A program made the translations under genes and the position numbers. DNA of 64,000 nucleotides from the NCBI RefSeq assembly GCF_004340875.1, contig NZ_SLXQ01000001.1:310001-374000 (forward strand), written 5' to 3'. The notes beneath the pieces were generated by a model that was not told where the DNA came from, ran no database searches, and saw only the letters and a list, made by a program, of their open reading frames with translations. The stretch is from Tamaricihabitans halophyticus. GTDB lineage: Bacteria > Actinomycetota > Actinomycetes > Mycobacteriales > Pseudonocardiaceae. This document shows positions 35,747 to 45,230 of this stretch, one piece after another. Position 1 is the stretch's first letter, and each line of letters starts with the position of its first letter.

Positions 35747-37330
35747 GTGACTGTCCCGGCGACCCGAGCGCACGCCGAACGCGTGCTAGCCACCGCGGCT
35801 GCCCCCGTGACGCGCCCACCTGGCACCACGGAGCGCGAGACGGCACTGCTCGGGCGGCCGGTGCCGACCGACCGGTTGCGCTCCTGGATCATCACGCTGG
35901 TGATCACCGGGATCGCCGCGGTGGTCCGGTTGCAGAATCTCGGGTTCCCCACGGACAAGGGCACCCCGGTCTTCGACGAGAAGCACTACGTCCCGCAGGC
36001 GTGGCAGATGCTGCGCAACGGGGGCTACGAGGACAACCCCGGCTACCAGCTGACCGTGCACCCACCGCTGGCCAAACAGCTGATCGCGATCGGCGAATGG
36101 CTGTTCGGCTACAACGGCTGGGGCTGGCGGTTCATGAGCGCGATCGCCGGCATCATCACGGTACTGCTGATCATCCGGATCGCGCGCCGGCTGACCAGGT
36201 CCACCTTTCTCGGCGCGCTCGCCGGCGTCCTGTTGATCGCCGACGGGGTAAGCCATCTGATGTCCCGCACCGGGATGCTGGACGGCCTGCAGGTGCCGAT
36301 GATCCTCGGCGCGTTCGGCTGCCTGCTGCTCGACCGGGAACAGGTGCGGCAGCGGCTGGCACACGCGCTACGCGCGGGCTGGTTGGACGACGCCCGGTTC
36401 GGCCCCCGGCTCGGGTTTCGCTGGTGGCGGTTCGGGGCGGGGCTGTGTCTCGGGCTCGCGCTGGCGGTGAAGTGGAACGGCGTCTGGTTCATCGCCTTCT
36501 TCGGGGTGCTCTGCGTGCTCTTCGACGTCGCCGCGCGGCGTGCGGCTGGCGTGCGGCGGCCGTGGGTCGGCACGCTGCGGCGCGATGTGGCGCCGGCGCT
36601 GTGGGCTCTACTGGCCATCCCGGTGCTGGTGTATCTGGCCAGCTGGTGGTCCTGGTTCGCGAGCGAAACGGCGATCGATCGGCATGCGGCCGAGCTCGGC
36701 AAGGGGCCGCTGGCCAGTTGGACCTTCCTGCCCGCTGGCCTGCGTTCGCTCGCCTACAATGCCTTCAGCGTGCTCGGCTATCACGAAACACTGGCCACCC
36801 CGGACGGCGAACCACACGCCTGGGAGTCCAAACCGTGGACCTGGCCGATGGGGCTCCGGCCGGTACTGTTCTACCGCGAATCGGGTGCCGCCGCGGCCGG
36901 TTGCGGCCAGGACGAGTGCGTGCGCGCGACCATGCTGATCGGCACCCCAGCGATGTGGTGGCTGTCGTTGCCGATGGTCGGCTGGGGGCTGTGGCGCGCG
37001 ATTGGCCGGCTCGACTGGCGCTACGCCGCGGTGCTCGCCGGATACCTCGGCGGGTTGCTGCCCTGGTTCACCAACCTGGACCGGCAGATGTACTTCTTCT
37101 ACGTCACGCCGATCGCGCCGTTCTTGGTACTCGGCCTGGTGTTGATCCTCGGGCAGCTCCTTGGCGCCGCGCGCACCAGCATGGAGCGAAGAGGTACCGG
37201 ACTGCTGGTGGTGTGCCTGTATGTCGGGCTGGTGATCGCGAACTTCCTGTGGCTGTGGCCGATCCTGAACGGCGATTCGATCACCGTGGCCAGATGGAAT
37301 GCCGAGCTCTGGCTACCTTCCTGGCGCTAG
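35747..37330 (+). CDS. pmt: Protein O-mannosyltransferase (PMT)
   Basis: GT39-family glycosyltransferase that moves mannose from polyprenyl-phosphate-mannose to Ser/Thr of exported proteins. 527 residues with about ten membrane segments. The catalytic acidic pair in the first external loop is visible as FDEKHYVPQAW near residue 76. Other family stretches: DGVSHLMSRTGMLDGLQVP, LGLALAVKWNGVWFIAFFG, and PMGLRPVLFYRESG. The GTG at 35747 is preferred because it lies just after the divergent rsmI start and matches the usual length. Orthologue position: Rv1002c. Confidence 0.94.
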   Translation: MTVPATRAHAERVLATAAAPVTRPPGTTERETALLGRPVPTDRLRSWIITLVITGIAAVVRLQNLGFPTDKGTPVFDEKHYVPQAWQMLRNGGYEDNPGYQLTVHPPLAKQLIAIGEWLFGYNGWGWRFMSAIAGIITVLLIIRIARRLTRSTFLGALAGVLLIADGVSHLMSRTGMLDGLQVPMILGAFGCLLLDREQVRQRLAHALRAGWLDDARFGPRLGFRWWRFGAGLCLGLALAVKWNGVWFIAFFGVLCVLFDVAARRAAGVRRPWVGTLRRDVAPALWALLAIPVLVYLASWWSWFASETAIDRHAAELGKGPLASWTFLPAGLRSLAYNAFSVLGYHETLATPDGEPHAWESKPWTWPMGLRPVLFYRESGAAAAGCGQDECVRATMLIGTPAMWWLSLPMVGWGLWRAIGRLDWRYAAVLAGYLGGLLPWFTNLDRQMYFFYVTPIAPFLVLGLVLILGQLLGAARTSMERRGTGLLVVCLYVGLVIANFLWLWPILNGDSITVARWNAELWLPSWR

Positions 37331-38535
37331 CGATAGATCAGCCCACGCAGTGCGGCCTCCGCTGGCCCCGGCCGCGCGGCACGGTGCAGGGCATAACCGG
37401 CGAATACCGTGCTGAGCCAGACAAGCACCGCGTATCCGGCCATGGAGGCCTCGCCGAGGTACTGCCCGAGTCCCAACCCCCATGCCGCGAGTACTGGTGC
37501 GAGCAGTACGGAATGCGCGAGATAGGTGGAAAGCGAGCGCCGGCCGACGGCGGAAACCGCGGTCACCACGACACCCGGCCGGCCGGCGACCTGGTGCGCG
37601 AGCAGACCGAACAGCGCGATATAGCCGAGTCCCGCGGCGAGCCCGCTTGACCACTGCATCGCGAAAACGCCCAGTTCGCCTTCCTGGCTGCCGACGGAAA
37701 GCGCGCCCAGCGTGGCCAGCGCGGCCGGCGCGGCGCCAACCAGGCCGATCGTGCTGCCGAGCACGGCGGTTCGCCGGAGCAGCGCCAGATTCCGGTGCGG
37801 TTCCTCGAGAATGCGCCGCCGCGCGGCCCACATGCCAAGCAACATGGCGGCGGGCGCGGTGATGCCGAGAATGGTCATCGCCGAGATCGCCGGCCAACTC
37901 TCCAGCCGCACAAGCGCCGAAAGCAGATAGTTCGGCTCCGCCGCGGCATCCGGTGCGGCGAACGTCAACGGTTGCTCGGCCCGACCGGTGCCGGCGCCAT
38001 AGAACAGCAGGGCGCCGAACGCGAACATCGCCGCGACGAGCGCACCGGCAATCGCGGCAGCCAGCCGCAGAGCGCGGTCCGCGCGGTGCAGGAACAGCCA
38101 GCCAAGCAGCAGGCTGATCACCCCGTAGGCGAAAAGCACATCGCTGGCCAGCAGCAGGGCGGCGTGCAGGAAACCGAAGACGAGTAGCCAGAGACTTCGC
38201 CGGCGCAGCACGCCCCACGCTGCCGAGGTCGACGTGCCGGCGGCGAGCTGCCTGCGGTAGAGCTGCGTCATGCCATAGCCGAACAGGAAGGCGAACAGCG
38301 GAAACGCCCGTAGGTCAAGGACAAGCGCCATCAGGAACCGCGCGATGCGATCCGCTAGGCCCTCCGCCGGTTCGAAGTGTGCCTGCGGGTCACCGGCCCA
38401 GAGGAAGAACATGCTGTTGGACACCACGATCAGCAGCAGCATGCAGCCGCGCGCGAGATCGGGCGCGATGGCGCGTTCACCGCCGTCGACGGGGCCGCGG
38501 CGCAAGTGCCGCTGGTTCCGGGTACCGCTTGGCAT
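37327..38535 (-). CDS. DUF418 domain membrane protein
   Basis: About ten hydrophobic segments in ~400 residues. The N-terminus RAIAPDLARGCMLLLIVVSN matches the start of the YeiB/DUF418 family, and the C-terminal DUF418 portion shows GRRSLSTYLAHSVLLAPVLA and LVWLSTVFAGYALHRAARPG with GPAEAALRGLIY at the end. Members are predicted transporters or acyl-transfer-related membrane proteins with no settled function. ATG 38535 is used; ATG 38568 would add 11 residues. The gene stops 3 bp into the end of convergent pmt. Confidence 0.85.
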   Translation of the reverse strand: MPSGTRNQRHLRRGPVDGGERAIAPDLARGCMLLLIVVSNSMFFLWAGDPQAHFEPAEGLADRIARFLMALVLDLRAFPLFAFLFGYGMTQLYRRQLAAGTSTSAAWGVLRRRSLWLLVFGFLHAALLLASDVLFAYGVISLLLGWLFLHRADRALRLAAAIAGALVAAMFAFGALLFYGAGTGRAEQPLTFAAPDAAAEPNYLLSALVRLESWPAISAMTILGITAPAAMLLGMWAARRRILEEPHRNLALLRRTAVLGSTIGLVGAAPAALATLGALSVGSQEGELGVFAMQWSSGLAAGLGYIALFGLLAHQVAGRPGVVVTAVSAVGRRSLSTYLAHSVLLAPVLAAWGLGLGQYLGEASMAGYAVLVWLSTVFAGYALHRAARPGPAEAALRGLIYR

Positions 38536-38608
38536 ACCCAGGTAGATACCGGACGCGGGCCCCGGCAAGGAACTTACTCACCCGAACGAGCGAAAACGGG
38601 TCAGCGCT

Positions 38609-40564
38609 TCAGGGCTGGTAGGGCGGCGGCGGGCCTGCCTGCCGGGTCGGCCCGCCACCCGCGTGTGGCGGGCGTCGATGCGGCGGTGGTCCGCCAGGGC
38701 GGCCCTGCGGCGGGCGGCCAGCTCCGGGCGGCCCCTGCCCATATCGGGGTCCACCTTGTTGGGGTCCGCCCTGCTGAGGTCCGCCCTGCTGGGGTCCACC
38801 CTGTTGGGGTCCGCCTCGCTGGTGGCCACCCTGCTGGAGTCCGCCCTGCTGGGGTCGACCCGGTTGTGGGCCACCTTGCTGTGGACGCCCCTGCTGGCCA
38901 CCGGCCGGTGCCTGCCGCGTCCGGTCCGCTACCGGCACCATCGTGGTGACCGGGCCGTCCTTCGGCTTGCCCGCGCCGACCAGCCACTGGTCCATCTGCC
39001 GGGACACGCTGTCCAATGTGGGGCGGCGTGCCGGATCGGCGTCCAGCGCCGCGGCAAGCAGTCGGATATGCGTACTGTTGGCCGGCAGGTAGGTATTGGG
39101 TTCGCCGTTCGCGGCGGCCATCAGCGCCGCCATCGGATTGTCCCTGTCACCCCGTGGCGGGTATCCGGTAAGTGCGTAGCTGACCGTCGCGGCCAGTTGC
39201 CAGGCATCCGAAGCGGGTGTCGCATCGCCGCCCGCCGCGGTTTCCGGCGCGAGGTAGTCCGGCGTACCCACCATCATGCCGCTTGCGGTGAGCGTGGAAT
39301 CCCCCTTCGAGCGCGCGATGCCGAAGTCGATCAGATGTGCCGCGCCCTGTGGGTCCACGATCACGTTCGACGGCTTCACGTCACGGTGCAGCACGCCCTT
39401 CTGGTGTGCCGCGGACAACGCGCCCGCCATGGTGCTCCACAGCCTGGCCGCGAACACGTCATCGAGCAGCCCACCGTCGTAGACGGCATCGGAAAGCGAA
39501 TCGCCCTCGATGTACTCCATCACGATGGACAGCCCCTCGGGCTCGTGCACCACGTCGTAGACGCGGACACAGTTCGGGTGGCGCACCGCGGCGAGTGCGC
39601 GGGCTTCGCGCAACATCCGCTGTTCGGTGTCCGCGTCCGGGGCGTGCGCGCTTTTCACCGCGACCGTACGGTCCAGTTGGGTGTCCATCGCCAGCCATAC
39701 GGTGCCGAACCCGCCGTGCCCGAGTTGCCGGATCCGCTGGAACCGACCGCTGCCGAACGCGCCAGCTGGCGGCAACGGCATGGGCCCCGGATCTTCGGCA
39801 AGCGGCGCCGGCTCCTCTTTGGGTTCCGGCGGAGGCGGCGGAGGTGGCTTCTCCCGCTCCTTCGGCGGCCGGTTGAGCACCGACCAGCTTGGCGCGCCGA
39901 GCATCGCGATCGGCACGATGCCGAGCACGCTGATCGGCAGGAAGCCGAGCCACAGATGCACCGCCGTATTCGCCTCGACCGGCAACGTGCCCAGCACGAA
40001 CAGCACGAAGGGCACCCAGAACAACCGGCCGGGCCACTTCGGGCCGCGCCGGAAAGCGGTCCGCGCCTGCAAGTAGACGAACAGCGCGCTCAGCGCGGGC
40101 AGGCCAACGAGGCCGGCCAGGTACAGCCAGTAGGACAGCGCTCCACCGGCTGGATAGAACAGCGTTTCGAAGACGTTCTGGCCGCCGCCCAGGTAGTCCA
40201 TCTGCTTGTCCACGAAGCAGAACGACTGGTCGAGGGTGACCGCGTCGGCCGGTTCGAGGCCGTAGGGCTGGCCGGAGTAGGCAGCGCGGAATACTTCGGA
40301 GACGCCGAAGAAGGAAAACCAGGGCAGCAAACCAACGGTGAGTAGACCGAGCCCGCCGAACACGCTGAGCGTCGCGGCGTTGTAGGTGTTTCCGGTGCCC
40401 TTGCGCACCAGCGCCACGATCATCGCGCCGACAACCGGGATCAATGCGACCAGCGCACCGGTTGTGGTCGTCGCCCACACCCAGTCACCGGGGCACAGCG
40501 CCGGGCCGAATACGTTGTGTGCCCAGGTCAGCAACGCGCTCGCGAACGTGTTGAACGCGTCCAC
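38609..40564 (-). CDS. Membrane serine/threonine protein kinase with Gln/Gly/Pro-rich tail
   Basis: 651 residues. Residues 1-225 carry about five membrane segments. A Pro-rich stretch (KPPPPPPPEP) follows, then a complete Hanks-type kinase domain (~275-535): glycine loop LGHGGFGTVW, Lys304 in VAVK, HRDVKPSN with Asp395, DFG at 413-415, and APE in YLAPETA. The tail after ~560 is a run of QQGGP-type pentapeptides ending in PPPPYQP. Most actinobacterial PknA/B kinases have the order kinase, one membrane helix, external sensor; here the membrane part is N-terminal and the kinase and tail should be cytoplasmic. GTG start 40564. Confidence 0.92.
   Translation of the reverse strand: MDAFNTFASALLTWAHNVFGPALCPGDWVWATTTTGALVALIPVVGAMIVALVRKGTGNTYNAATLSVFGGLGLLTVGLLPWFSFFGVSEVFRAAYSGQPYGLEPADAVTLDQSFCFVDKQMDYLGGGQNVFETLFYPAGGALSYWLYLAGLVGLPALSALFVYLQARTAFRRGPKWPGRLFWVPFVLFVLGTLPVEANTAVHLWLGFLPISVLGIVPIAMLGAPSWSVLNRPPKEREKPPPPPPPEPKEEPAPLAEDPGPMPLPPAGAFGSGRFQRIRQLGHGGFGTVWLAMDTQLDRTVAVKSAHAPDADTEQRMLREARALAAVRHPNCVRVYDVVHEPEGLSIVMEYIEGDSLSDAVYDGGLLDDVFAARLWSTMAGALSAAHQKGVLHRDVKPSNVIVDPQGAAHLIDFGIARSKGDSTLTASGMMVGTPDYLAPETAAGGDATPASDAWQLAATVSYALTGYPPRGDRDNPMAALMAAANGEPNTYLPANSTHIRLLAAALDADPARRPTLDSVSRQMDQWLVGAGKPKDGPVTTMVPVADRTRQAPAGGQQGRPQQGGPQPGRPQQGGLQQGGHQRGGPQQGGPQQGGPQQGGPQQGGPRYGQGPPGAGRPPQGRPGGPPPHRRPPHAGGGPTRQAGPPPPYQP
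38735..38905 (-). repeat. In-frame tandem repeats coding QQGGP pentapeptides
   Basis: Within the kinase tail, 15-bp units (plus strand CCCTGCTGGGGTCCG and variants) repeat about ten times, coding QQGGP, QQGGL, QQGGH and QRGGP. Recent units near 38760-38800 are almost identical, so length change by slippage is likely. Confidence 0.85.
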
Positions 40565-40802
40565 TTTCCGTGCCCCCTTGTTCCGCTACATCGGCACCGA
40601 CCCCGTACAGCATCGCACCATAGGGTCCGCGACGCCCGGCCGCCCGGCTGGTCCCCTGGTTCTCAAGACGGGTAAGCACCCGGTGAGGTTGCTTAGCGCA
40701 TCGACTGGTTGCCACTACACCGCGTATCCAGTGCTGACAGAACGGCAACGGCGTAGCAGACTCATGCCCAACATTCAGCGGCGAAGCAAGGGAGGCGGGT
40801 AG

Positions 40803-42683
40803 ATGGGTGCCTACGCGGATGCCCACCAGCGGAGCAGCACCGAGCCGGCGGCGTTCTGGCTCGAGGCCGCGGAGGCCATCGACTGGACCCGGCGGCCGAG
40901 TACGGCGCTGGACGATTCCGCCGCGCCGTTCTACCGGTGGTTTCCCGACGGGGAGCTGAACACCTGCCATAACGCGCTGGACCGGCATGTGGCCGGCGGG
41001 CGCGCCGAACAACCCGCGCTGATCTACGACTCGCCGGTCTCCGGCGGCAAGGCCAGCTACACCTACCGGGAGCTACGGGACGAGGTGGCCACCTTCGCCG
41101 GCCTGCTCAGCCAGCTCGGCGTGCGACGCGGCGACCGGGTCGTGCTCTACCTGCCGATGATCCCGCAGGCCGTGATCGCGATGCTCGGCTGCGCCCGGAT
41201 CGGCGCCGTGCACTCGGTCGTCTTCGGCGGATTCGCACCCAAGGAGCTGGCCGCTCGGATCGAGGACGCGAAGCCGAAGGCCATCGTGGCCGCGTCCTGC
41301 GGGCTCGAACCCAATCGGGTCGTCGAGTACAAACCGATCATCGAGGAAGCCCTCGCCACGACCAAGCATCAGCCTGAGCACGTCGTGGTGTTCCAGCGGG
41401 AGCAGGCCCGCGCCGAACTCTCCGCCGCCCGAGACCTCGACTGGGTAACCGGCATGGCCGGCGCCGCCCCGGTGGACTGCGTTCCGGTGGCCGCGACCGA
41501 CCCGCTCTACATCCTCTACACCTCGGGTACCACCGGAAAGCCGAAAGGCGTGGTCAGGGACAACGGCGGGCACGCGGTCGCACTCGCCTGGTCGATGCCC
41601 AATATCTACGACATCGGCCCTGGCGATGTGTTCTGGACGGCCTCCGACGTCGGCTGGGTCGTCGGCCACTCCTATATCGTCTACGCGCCGCTCCTCGTTG
41701 GCGCCACCACCGTGCTCTACGAGGGAAAACCGGTTGGCACCCCGGATGCCGGCGCGTTCTGGCGGGTCGCCAGCGAACACGGCGTGAAGGCGCTGTTCAC
41801 CGCGCCGACGGCGTTCCGGGCGATCAAGAAAGTCGATCCGGAGGCCGCCGAACTGGCCAACTACGACCTTTCCCGGTTCCAGACCCTCTTCCTTGCTGGC
41901 GAGCGGTTGGATCCGGAGACCTATCACTGGGCTTCGGCGAAACTCGACGTGCCGGTGATCGATCACTGGTGGCAGACGGAGACCGGCTGGCCGATCGCGG
42001 CGAACCTGCGCGGCCTGGACCCGATGCCGGTCAAACCAGGCTCGCCGACCGTGCCGGTGCCCGGCTACCAAGTACATATCCTTGACCAGCAGGGCAACCA
42101 GAATCCCGCGGACAGGGAAGGTGCCATCGCGATTCGGCTGCCGATGCCACCCGGCACGCTGCCCACGTTGTGGGGCGACGACGAGCGCTACCGCGAGGCG
42201 TACCTGTCCCGCTATCCCGGCTACTACCTGACCGGCGATTCCGGTTATCTGGACGAGGACGGCTATCTGTACGTCATGGGCCGCACCGACGACGTGATCA
42301 ATGTGGCCGGTCATCGGTTGTCCACGGGTTCCATGGAGGCGGTACTCGCCGCGCATCCAGCCGTTGCCGAATGCGCGGTGATCGGGGTGGCCGATCAGCT
42401 CAAGGGACAGTTGCCGCGCGGGCTGGTGGTACTCAAGAGCGGCGTGCGGATTTCCGTCGACCAGCTGCGGACCGAACTGGTCGCCGCGGTGCGGCAGGAA
42501 ATCGGCGCGGTTGCCGCATTCCGCGATGTGTCTATTGTAGATGCACTGCCGAAGACGCGATCCGGCAAGATCCTGCGCAAAACCATGCGCGGCATCGCCG
42601 ACGGCCGCGACGAGCCGGTGCCGTCCACCATCGAGGACGCCACCGTACTCGACGCGCTACGCCCCATCCTGCGCACCAAGTAA
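40803..42683 (+). CDS. prpE: Propionyl-CoA synthetase-like acyl-CoA synthetase
   Basis: Short-chain AMP-forming ligase of 626 residues. N-terminal ACAS domain FWLEAAEAIDWTRRPSTALD with FYRWFPDGELNTCHNALDRH. ATP loop YTSGTTGKPKGVVRDNGGH; WTASDVGWVVGHSYIVYAPL; HWWQTETGWPI; TGDSGYLDEDGYLYVMGRTDD; VINVAGHRLSTGSME; regulatory acetylation Lys in LPKTRSGKILRKTM. The DVINVAGHRLSTG form and NGGH are typical of PrpE rather than Acs; substrate range (propionate, acetate, acrylate) is not settled by sequence. AAGGGAGG lies 5 bp before the ATG. A hairpin follows directly. Confidence 0.88.
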   Translation: MGAYADAHQRSSTEPAAFWLEAAEAIDWTRRPSTALDDSAAPFYRWFPDGELNTCHNALDRHVAGGRAEQPALIYDSPVSGGKASYTYRELRDEVATFAGLLSQLGVRRGDRVVLYLPMIPQAVIAMLGCARIGAVHSVVFGGFAPKELAARIEDAKPKAIVAASCGLEPNRVVEYKPIIEEALATTKHQPEHVVVFQREQARAELSAARDLDWVTGMAGAAPVDCVPVAATDPLYILYTSGTTGKPKGVVRDNGGHAVALAWSMPNIYDIGPGDVFWTASDVGWVVGHSYIVYAPLLVGATTVLYEGKPVGTPDAGAFWRVASEHGVKALFTAPTAFRAIKKVDPEAAELANYDLSRFQTLFLAGERLDPETYHWASAKLDVPVIDHWWQTETGWPIAANLRGLDPMPVKPGSPTVPVPGYQVHILDQQGNQNPADREGAIAIRLPMPPGTLPTLWGDDERYREAYLSRYPGYYLTGDSGYLDEDGYLYVMGRTDDVINVAGHRLSTGSMEAVLAAHPAVAECAVIGVADQLKGQLPRGLVVLKSGVRISVDQLRTELVAAVRQEIGAVAAFRDVSIVDALPKTRSGKILRKTMRGIADGRDEPVPSTIEDATVLDALRPILRTK

Positions 42684-42707
42684 CCCCGCAAAAGCTTGTG
42701 GGGTTAC
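42680..42707 (+). terminator. Hairpin terminator of prpE
   Basis: GTAACCCC (42680-42687) pairs with GGGGTTAC (42700-42707) around GCAAAAGCTTGT. The prpE stop codon TAA is part of the 5' arm. No T-tract follows. Confidence 0.7.
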
Positions 42708-42758
42708 TGGCCGGCCGGCGTCCGGGAAACCATGCGGGGCGTGCCGTACCTGCGCTCT

Positions 42759-42790
42759 GTCACCGCAAGATCCTTAAGGAATGCGGTTAC
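42759..42790. repeat. Palindromic repeat, best-preserved copy
   Basis: GTCACCGCA-AGA-TCCTTAAGGA-A-TGCGGTTAC: outer arms pair with one mismatch, and the centre TCCTTAAGGA is itself a perfect palindrome. It lies between convergent prpE and the DASS transporter gene, ending 10 bp from the latter. Confidence 0.92.
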
Positions 42791-42800
42791 GGAGCGTGGG

Positions 42801-44327
42801 CTACAGCGAGAAGTTGAACATCATCGGCGCGATCGTGGACATCACCAGCATGATGATCAACAGGCCGATGACGTTCAGCCAGGCGCCGCCCCGGATCAGC
42901 TGTCCCATGCTCACGTAACCGGTGCCATAGACCATCGCATTCGGCGGGGTGGCCACCGGCAGCATGAAGGACATCTGTGCAGCCAGCGTCACCGGTAGCA
43001 CCAGCACCAGCACGTCCACGTCGATACCGAGTGCGACCCCACCCATAATCGGGATGAACGTCGCCGAGGTAGCGGTGTTACTGGTCAGCTCGGTCAGCAG
43101 CATCACCATGATCGCCACGATCGCGATGATGAGCAGCGTGGGCAGCACGGCAAGCCCGGTGACCTGTTCGCCGAACCACTCGGTCATCCCGGTATCGGTG
43201 AGCTGCCCGGAAATGCTCAACCCGCCACCGACGAGCAACAGCATGCCCCACGGCAGTTCCTTGGCCGAATCCCAGTCCAACACCGGGCTGCCCGATTTGC
43301 GATCCACCGGGATCAGGAACAGCAGCAGTGCGACGGTCATCGCGATGCCCGCGTCCGTGACATTCGCCAGCCAGGGCAATGCCCCACCGATCAGCTCGGT
43401 ATCGGCGAGCACCGGCACGAAGATCCAGGAAAGCGCGGCGAACAGGAAGACCCCGATGACCCGGCGCTCGCCGGGGCTGACCGGGCCCATCTCGGCGAGC
43501 TGGGTACGCAACAGGTCCCGCCCGCCGGGCAGCTGCTTCAGCCTCGGCCGGTAAAGCACCTTGGTCAGCATCAGCCAGGCGGACAGGCCGAACACCACGG
43601 TGATCGGCACGCCGAAGAGCATCCAGTCCAGGAAGGTGATCCGGATTCCGTGGTTGTCCTCGAGGTAGCCGACGATCAGCGCGTTCGGTGTTGAACCAAT
43701 CAGCGTGCTGAACCCGCCGATCGTCGCGGCGAAAGCAATCCCAAGCATCAGCGCGGTACCGAAAACGCGATCCTCTTTGCCCTCGCCAAGTTGCTGCTTG
43801 ACCAGGCCAAGCACGGACAGCCCGATCGGCAGCATCATCACAGTCGACGCCGCGTTCGACACCCACATACTGATGAACGCGGTGGCCAGCATGAAGCCGC
43901 CGATCATCCGGACCGGCTTGTCCCCTACGGCCAGCATCAGTAGCAGCGCCAACCGTCGATGTAGGTTCCACCGCTGCATGGCCTGGCCAAGCATGTAGCC
44001 ACCCATCAGCAGGAACACCACTTCGGCCGCATACGGGCTGGCCACTTCGCTCATCTCGCCAACGCCGAACAGCGGCAGCAGCACCAGCGGCACCAGTGCC
44101 GTGGCGGCGAGCGGCAAGGCTTCGGTCATCCACCAGACGGCCATCAACGCGGTAATCGCGGTGGCCGAACGCGCCGGTCCCGGTACCTCCGCCGGCAACG
44201 CCAGATAAACGGCGACGGCGGCGAGTATGCCGAAAAGTAGGCCGATTCGCTTGCGGCGTAAAGTTTTCTTGCCCGTGGTATCAGCGGCCGCACCGCCGAC
44301 CGGTGCCGCCGCGGTCTCGTTTGTCAT
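42801..44327 (-). CDS. SLC13/DASS family sodium:anion symporter
   Basis: 508 residues with eleven or more membrane segments. DASS family features: ALMAVWWMTEALPLAATALVP at the N-terminus; two Ser-Asn-Thr-type ion/substrate motifs, VSNAASTVMMLPIGLSVL in the first half and TSNTATSATFIPIMGG in the second; and SFMLPVATPPNAMVYGTGYV near the end. Likely substrates are di- or tricarboxylates, or possibly sulfate. ATG 44327 has AGGAG six bases upstream; a GTG lies one codon earlier. The preceding CMD gene ends 14 bp away, so it belongs to the same transcript and probably imports the substrate of this catabolic cluster. Confidence 0.9.
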   Translation of the reverse strand: MTNETAAAPVGGAAADTTGKKTLRRKRIGLLFGILAAVAVYLALPAEVPGPARSATAITALMAVWWMTEALPLAATALVPLVLLPLFGVGEMSEVASPYAAEVVFLLMGGYMLGQAMQRWNLHRRLALLLMLAVGDKPVRMIGGFMLATAFISMWVSNAASTVMMLPIGLSVLGLVKQQLGEGKEDRVFGTALMLGIAFAATIGGFSTLIGSTPNALIVGYLEDNHGIRITFLDWMLFGVPITVVFGLSAWLMLTKVLYRPRLKQLPGGRDLLRTQLAEMGPVSPGERRVIGVFLFAALSWIFVPVLADTELIGGALPWLANVTDAGIAMTVALLLFLIPVDRKSGSPVLDWDSAKELPWGMLLLVGGGLSISGQLTDTGMTEWFGEQVTGLAVLPTLLIIAIVAIMVMLLTELTSNTATSATFIPIMGGVALGIDVDVLVLVLPVTLAAQMSFMLPVATPPNAMVYGTGYVSMGQLIRGGAWLNVIGLLIIMLVMSTIAPMMFNFSL

Positions 44328-44341
44328 CACGTTCTCCTGGA

Positions 44342-45124
44342 CTACCCGCGTTCGGCGCGTTCGAGTTCCGCGCGCAGAATCGGCGCGGCTTCCACACAGC
44401 CATGAATACCGATTACGCTCACGATTTCCAGCACTTCCATGATCTCGTGCGCGGAGGCGCCATATCGCACGGCATTACGCATATGCAGTTTCATGCCTGG
44501 CTCGTACAGATGAGTCGCGGCGGCGTCAAAGGCAATGTATACGAGTTCCTTGACCTTCGGGCTGAGCACTCCACTTACCCAGGGAACGGCGGAAAATTCG
44601 AGATACGCCGCGAAGAAGTCCGGATCGAGTTCGAGTACGCCTTCCCAGAAGGGATGCCAGTACCCGCGCTTGTCCGTGAACTCCCGTTTGAGTTCCACCC
44701 TCCGCTGATCCAATGGCTCGACCGCGGCAGGATCACGCACGCCTTCCTCTTCCAGCACTTCGAGCAGCAAGGGCACACCGATGTTGCAGGCGTGGATACC
44801 GAGCGTGCTGGCCAGCTCGAGTACCTCCATCACTTCCTCGGCGCTCGCGCCAAGGGCTACCGCGGCTCGCACATGCCGGCGGACACCAGGCAGGTAGAGA
44901 TGCGTAGCCGCCGCGCTCGCGGCGACGTAGACGAACTGCTTCACCTTTGGTTCGAGGTAGCCAACACCGTCTGGGCCGCTTTTCCAGGGCACCCCGGAAA
45001 AGCGGAGGTACGACTCGAAGAATGCAGGGTCGAGGCGCAGCATGGATTCCCAAGAATCGTCCCAAGATCCATGCAATTCGGTGAATTTTTCCTTCAGCTC
45101 AACCTGTTTTTGGGTAAGCGTCAT
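44342..45124 (-). CDS. Double carboxymuconolactone decarboxylase (CMD) domain protein
   Basis: 260 residues holding two tandem CMD-fold halves that resemble each other: VKQFVYVAASAAATHLYLPG with HVRAAVALGASAEEVMEVLE in the first, VKELVYIAFDAAATHLYEPG with HMRNAVRYGASAHEIMEVLE in the second. Neither half has the CxxC of AhpD peroxidases, so a lyase, decarboxylase or binding role is more likely. ATG 45124 follows GGAG at 6 bp. Neighbours are the DASS transporter downstream and the GntR gene upstream. Exact reaction unknown. Confidence 0.82.
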   Translation of the reverse strand: MTLTQKQVELKEKFTELHGSWDDSWESMLRLDPAFFESYLRFSGVPWKSGPDGVGYLEPKVKQFVYVAASAAATHLYLPGVRRHVRAAVALGASAEEVMEVLELASTLGIHACNIGVPLLLEVLEEEGVRDPAAVEPLDQRRVELKREFTDKRGYWHPFWEGVLELDPDFFAAYLEFSAVPWVSGVLSPKVKELVYIAFDAAATHLYEPGMKLHMRNAVRYGASAHEIMEVLEIVSVIGIHGCVEAAPILRAELERAERG

Positions 45125-45178
45125 ACCGGTCTCCATTGTGGCAAAATTCGGACATACGAGCACCCGCGAACTGTCCAC

Positions 45179-45208
45179 AACCGCAACTTCCTCAAGGATT
45201 GCGGTTAC
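45179..45208. repeat. Palindromic repeat copy upstream of the double-CMD gene
   Basis: AACCGCAACTTCCTCAAG then GATTGCGGTTAC; outer arms AACCGCAA and TTGCGGTT are perfectly complementary. It sits between the gntR stop (45231) and the CMD start. Confidence 0.85.
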
Positions 45209-45230
45209 GGGGTGCTCTAGCTCAGAAAAG

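Noticed and set aside
38735-38905. Regular short repeats suggestive of a CRISPR array
   Set aside because: The 15-bp units are contiguous, in frame and code QQGGP pentapeptides in a kinase tail; there are no spacers and no cas genes.
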